This document shows positions 61,728 to 64,000 of a stretch of DNA of 64,000 nt, piece by piece; within the stretch, counting starts at the first letter, position 1; each line of letters opens with the position of its first letter. The translations under genes and the position numbers were made by a program. This DNA comes from JAFNAG01 sp963721405 (GTDB lineage Bacteria > Acidobacteriota > UBA6911). The notes under the pieces are model-generated. The model made no database searches, was not told the origin of the DNA, and worked only from the letters and a program-made list of their open reading frames with translations. The stretch is taken from contig CAVRJA010000005.1 of assembly GCA_963721405.1 (NCBI GenBank), forward strand, positions 806,001-870,000. Reading direction: 5' to 3'.

Positions 61728-62327
61728 TTAATCCTGGCCATTGCCTCCAGGACCGTGCCCCGGGAAAACCATGGACTCCAGGGTTTCACCGCGTTCCGTG
61801 CAGTGGAGCAAGAAGAGCGCATAGTAGCTGTCACGCAGAAACCGGGATTCGTCAAATCCCAGCCTGGCCGCGATCTCCCTGATTCCCTCCTCTGAGCCCT
61901 CCAGCTCCACATAATTCCCGATCGGAGTGATGTCGAGGGCCAGGCTCAGACTGCCAAGCGGGCCCCCGGATACGAGTATTGAATACTCCTCACGGTATTT
62001 CTGATACCGGAACCAGAGCGTCAACCCGGTCAGGGCGAAGATCTGCAGCAATTCCTCTGCGCTTTCAACCTGCGTTTCCAGCTCTTCGCGGCTTTTGAAG
62101 CGTTGCGACGGCAGCGGAGGACCCTTGAACGTGACAGTATCCTTTCCCTCCGTCTTGCGAACCCGCAACAAACATCCTTGGGAGCGCAGCCTTCCGTCGG
62201 GAAAATCGAAAACGAAATTGTCTTCGAAATGGCGCTCGGACAGCGGCATTGGATCGAGAGACGCCAGCCGTCGCCGGAAATCCGGGATATCGGTGAGTCT
62301 GATTTTCACTTCGGTCTCAATCGCCAC
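61728..62327 (-). CDS. CYTH-domain protein (class IV adenylate cyclase/thiamine triphosphatase type)
   Basis: A 199-residue triphosphate-tunnel protein. The defining E4-x-E6-x-K8 motif (IETEVKIRL) is at the N-terminus, followed by basic strands for triphosphate binding (LLRVRKTEGKDTVTFKGP) and a YREEYSI strand. It may make cAMP or hydrolyse inorganic or thiamine triphosphate; sequence alone does not decide. GTG 62327 has GGGAGG upstream. It is divergent from the sigma factor gene. Confidence 0.83.
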   Translation of the reverse strand: MAIETEVKIRLTDIPDFRRRLASLDPMPLSERHFEDNFVFDFPDGRLRSQGCLLRVRKTEGKDTVTFKGPPLPSQRFKSREELETQVESAEELLQIFALTGLTLWFRYQKYREEYSILVSGGPLGSLSLALDITPIGNYVELEGSEEGIREIAARLGFDESRFLRDSYYALFLLHCTERGETLESMVFPGHGPGGNGQD

Positions 62328-62462
62328 ACGGCCTCCCAGTAAAGAAACTAGTTTCTTGCCGCATCTCATTGCAAGGGGAAAAACCAGCCTTCACGTAATC
62401 GTAACTACCCGCTGGAAAAATAGTTCGACTTTTTGGGCACGGCACATGTCAAATGTTGGTAG

Positions 62463-63116
62463 ATGGACGGTGAACAGGGGCAGGAACAGATCGAAGGGGT
62501 AAGCACGAGGATGAACTCCATCTGGGGTCAGGCTGGTACTCTGCCCGAATCTGCTGACCGTACTCAGGAAAATGCCTGGGTGGCCGCCAGCCAGAGCGGC
62601 GACACCCTGGCCTTCAACCGTCTGGTGTTGAAATGGGAAAGAACCATTTACAACGTGGCGCTGCGGATGCTTCAAGACCGGGAAGAAGCCGCGGAAGCAT
62701 CCCAGGAGATTTTTCTCCTCGCGTTCAGAAACATCCGGCGCTTCCGCCAGGATTCCAAGTTTTCGACCTGGCTCTACCGGATTGCCGTGAACCACTGCAT
62801 CTCCATGTCCAGGAAGCGGCCCCAGGGCGCGCATGTCTCTCTGGATGCGAGCGAACCGGGATCGCTGCCGCCGATTCAGCTGCGCACCACGGAAACACAG
62901 GACGGAGAACTTCTGCGCGCCGAGAATCGGAACCGTGTGCGCGCAGCACTCGCGTTTCTTCCGCCGGAACAGCGCGCGGTCATAGAGCTCAAGTTTTTCC
63001 AGGAACAGACCTTCGAAGACATCGCCTCGGTCCTGGACGTTCCGTTGAGCACGATCAAATCAAGGCTCTATTCGGGCCTGGAACTGTTGAAAGTAAGGTT
63101 GGGCGGCAAGGCCTGA
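62463..63116 (+). CDS. ECF-type RNA polymerase sigma factor
   Basis: A 217-residue sigma-70 family factor of the extracytoplasmic-function type. Region 2 is visible at AFNRLVLKWERTIYNVALRM through FLLAFRNIRRFRQDSKFSTW (about residues 50-110), and region 4 at LPPEQRAVIELKFFQEQTFEDIASVLDVPLSTIKSRL (about 165-205). Region 3 is absent, as expected. ATG 62511 is an alternative start. The anti-sigma gene begins 19 bases downstream, so the pair forms an operon and the sigma factor is probably held inactive at the membrane. Confidence 0.91.
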   Translation: MDGEQGQEQIEGVSTRMNSIWGQAGTLPESADRTQENAWVAASQSGDTLAFNRLVLKWERTIYNVALRMLQDREEAAEASQEIFLLAFRNIRRFRQDSKFSTWLYRIAVNHCISMSRKRPQGAHVSLDASEPGSLPPIQLRTTETQDGELLRAENRNRVRAALAFLPPEQRAVIELKFFQEQTFEDIASVLDVPLSTIKSRLYSGLELLKVRLGGKA

Positions 63117-63135
63117 TCGTCAGGAGGACAGGAGC

Positions 63136-63933
63136 ATGACCATGCAATGCAGCGATTATCAGCAACAGGTCCCGAGGTCGCTCCTCGGCGATCTGAGCGC
63201 GGAGGAGCAACAAGCGCTGGACCTGCACCTGGCCGCGTGTCCATCCTGCCGTCAAGAGCGCGATTCTTATGCGGAGACGCTGCGTTTGATGCGGTCCGCA
63301 GAAGACGAGCCGACGCCCCGTCATTTTTTCGTGTATCCGCAGGAACGCGCGACCGGCCCCCGGCATTTGTTCCGCGCAATGTCGTTTCGCTGGCAGGCGC
63401 TGGCTGCAGGAACGGCCGCATTCTTCGTACTGCTCGGCGTTTTCTCGATAGCAGGATTGCGCGTATACGCGGACGGCAACGCCTGGACCCTGAGCTTCGG
63501 GCGCAGCGACATGACTGCGGGATCCGACCTGGCCGCACTGAAAGCCGAAATGCTGCGGGCTGCGGAAGAAAGGGATCGAGAGCTGGCAAGGGAGTGGATC
63601 CGGGGCCTGCAGTCCGAGATGGAGCAATTCCGGACCGAGCTGACGTCCCGGCAGCAGACTCAGCTGGCCGCGGCCATGACCAGTCTGGAAGAGAGATTCG
63701 ACAGCCGCATCACTTTGACTGCCGGTGACCTCAGGGGTGCGACTCAGAAATCGATCGTCGACCTGTACCGGGCGGTTTCACAGCAGCATGGACAGGACTT
63801 TGCAACGATTAATGCCAGACTCGACGGCGCAGTCGAACGCAGCGAAGCTAGAGCCAACCAGACCGACGCCATACTGGATACGCTGCTCCAGATCGCCAAT
63901 CAGAACATCAAACAGAACGGAGATCAAAAATGA
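63136..63933 (+). CDS. Membrane anti-sigma factor with zinc-finger domain
   Basis: A 265-residue partner of the upstream sigma factor. The N-terminal zinc-binding anti-sigma motif is C5 with H31-x3-C35-x2-C38 (HLAACPSC). One membrane helix lies at about 87-108, so the remaining 150 residues face the periplasm; they are strongly helical and Gln/Glu/Ala-rich with coiled-coil character. That long sensor part lacks any domain I know. Its stop codon overlaps the next gene by four bases. Confidence 0.88.
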   Translation: MTMQCSDYQQQVPRSLLGDLSAEEQQALDLHLAACPSCRQERDSYAETLRLMRSAEDEPTPRHFFVYPQERATGPRHLFRAMSFRWQALAAGTAAFFVLLGVFSIAGLRVYADGNAWTLSFGRSDMTAGSDLAALKAEMLRAAEERDRELAREWIRGLQSEMEQFRTELTSRQQTQLAAAMTSLEERFDSRITLTAGDLRGATQKSIVDLYRAVSQQHGQDFATINARLDGAVERSEARANQTDAILDTLLQIANQNIKQNGDQK

Positions 63934-64000
63934 AAAAATACATTGCGGGTTTCATCATCTTTACTTTCCTGGGGGCGATTTCGTGGAGTGCGGCGCAGGG
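63930..64000 (+). CDS. Start of a secreted protein, cut by the window end
   Basis: The ATG at 63930 overlaps the anti-sigma stop (ATGA). The visible residues form a signal peptide (MKKYIAGFIIFTFLGAI then SWSAAQ). It belongs to the sigma/anti-sigma operon; its function cannot be read from 23 residues. Confidence 0.8.
   Translation, partial: MKKYIAGFIIFTFLGAISWSAAQ

Overview
The window is a GC-rich bacterial chromosome segment that carries mostly biosynthetic, respiratory and exported-enzyme genes. The best guess for its source is a member of the Acidobacteriota. Pointers are: several large exported peptidases with glycine/arginine-rich tracts, a secreted coiled-coil protein beginning with a Ser-Leu-Ala-Asp-Leu-Ala-Lys-Lys-Glu stretch, a split ATP synthase locus holding only atpZ-atpI-atpB-atpE, and many exported hydrolases and c-type cytochromes. 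This assignment comes from gene style only; there is no rRNA gene here to test it.

Layout. 0.1-9.2 kb: an exported M48 protease, a TolC-type outer-membrane factor, a prepilin peptidase with a pseudopilin, a four-helix-bundle (S23-type) gene, trpD, a secreted coiled-coil protein and ubiE. Almost every long spacer here holds an unusual mirrored array of 6-, 7- or 9-bp units. 9.2-11.4 kb: a thiS-thiG-aroB operon. 11.4-18.3 kb: nuoE-J-K-L-M-N and greA. 18.4-20.2 kb: the membrane part of ATP synthase on the minus strand. 20.3-29 kb: exported S9, M14 and S12 hydrolases, with a tRNA-Ser(CGA) and a small BACON-like protein between them. 29.1-29.3 kb: a short fused relic of hydrogenase-4 subunits. 29.4-33.3 kb: a metallo-beta-lactamase-fold hydrolase, an M14/amidohydrolase-like fusion and a mannose-1-phosphate guanylyltransferase-type enzyme. 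33.7-41.4 kb: a LamG-GH2 glycosidase, a 26-haem-motif cytochrome and an iron-sulfur flavoprotein. 41.4-51.9 kb: msrA, a MetX-homoserine dehydrogenase fusion, a DAO-type oxidase, a large unassigned glycosidase-like protein, two haem proteins and an FKBP. 52.3-56.0 kb: a second, isolated nuoL-nuoM pair. 56.3-64 kb: coaE, a sugar-nucleotide epimerase, a beta-propeller protein, a methyltransferase/membrane glycosyltransferase pair, a CYTH protein, and an ECF sigma/anti-sigma operon cut by the window end.

How it fits together. The respiratory genes (partial complex I, extra nuoLM, Fo-ATPase, ubiE for quinone synthesis, multihaem cytochrome and di-haem peroxidase) describe a respiring cell with several electron-transfer routes. 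The exported peptidases and glycosidases suggest growth on protein and polysaccharide debris. Three genes (nuoL, atpE, atpB) each need a single one-base correction to read through, all within 4.7 kb, which suggests local sequence error more than gene decay.

The most interesting non-coding signal is a set of at least seven mirrored short-period arrays. One of them encloses the four-helix-bundle gene and touches the stop codons of both neighbouring genes. I regard this as the best candidate for an undescribed element in the window.
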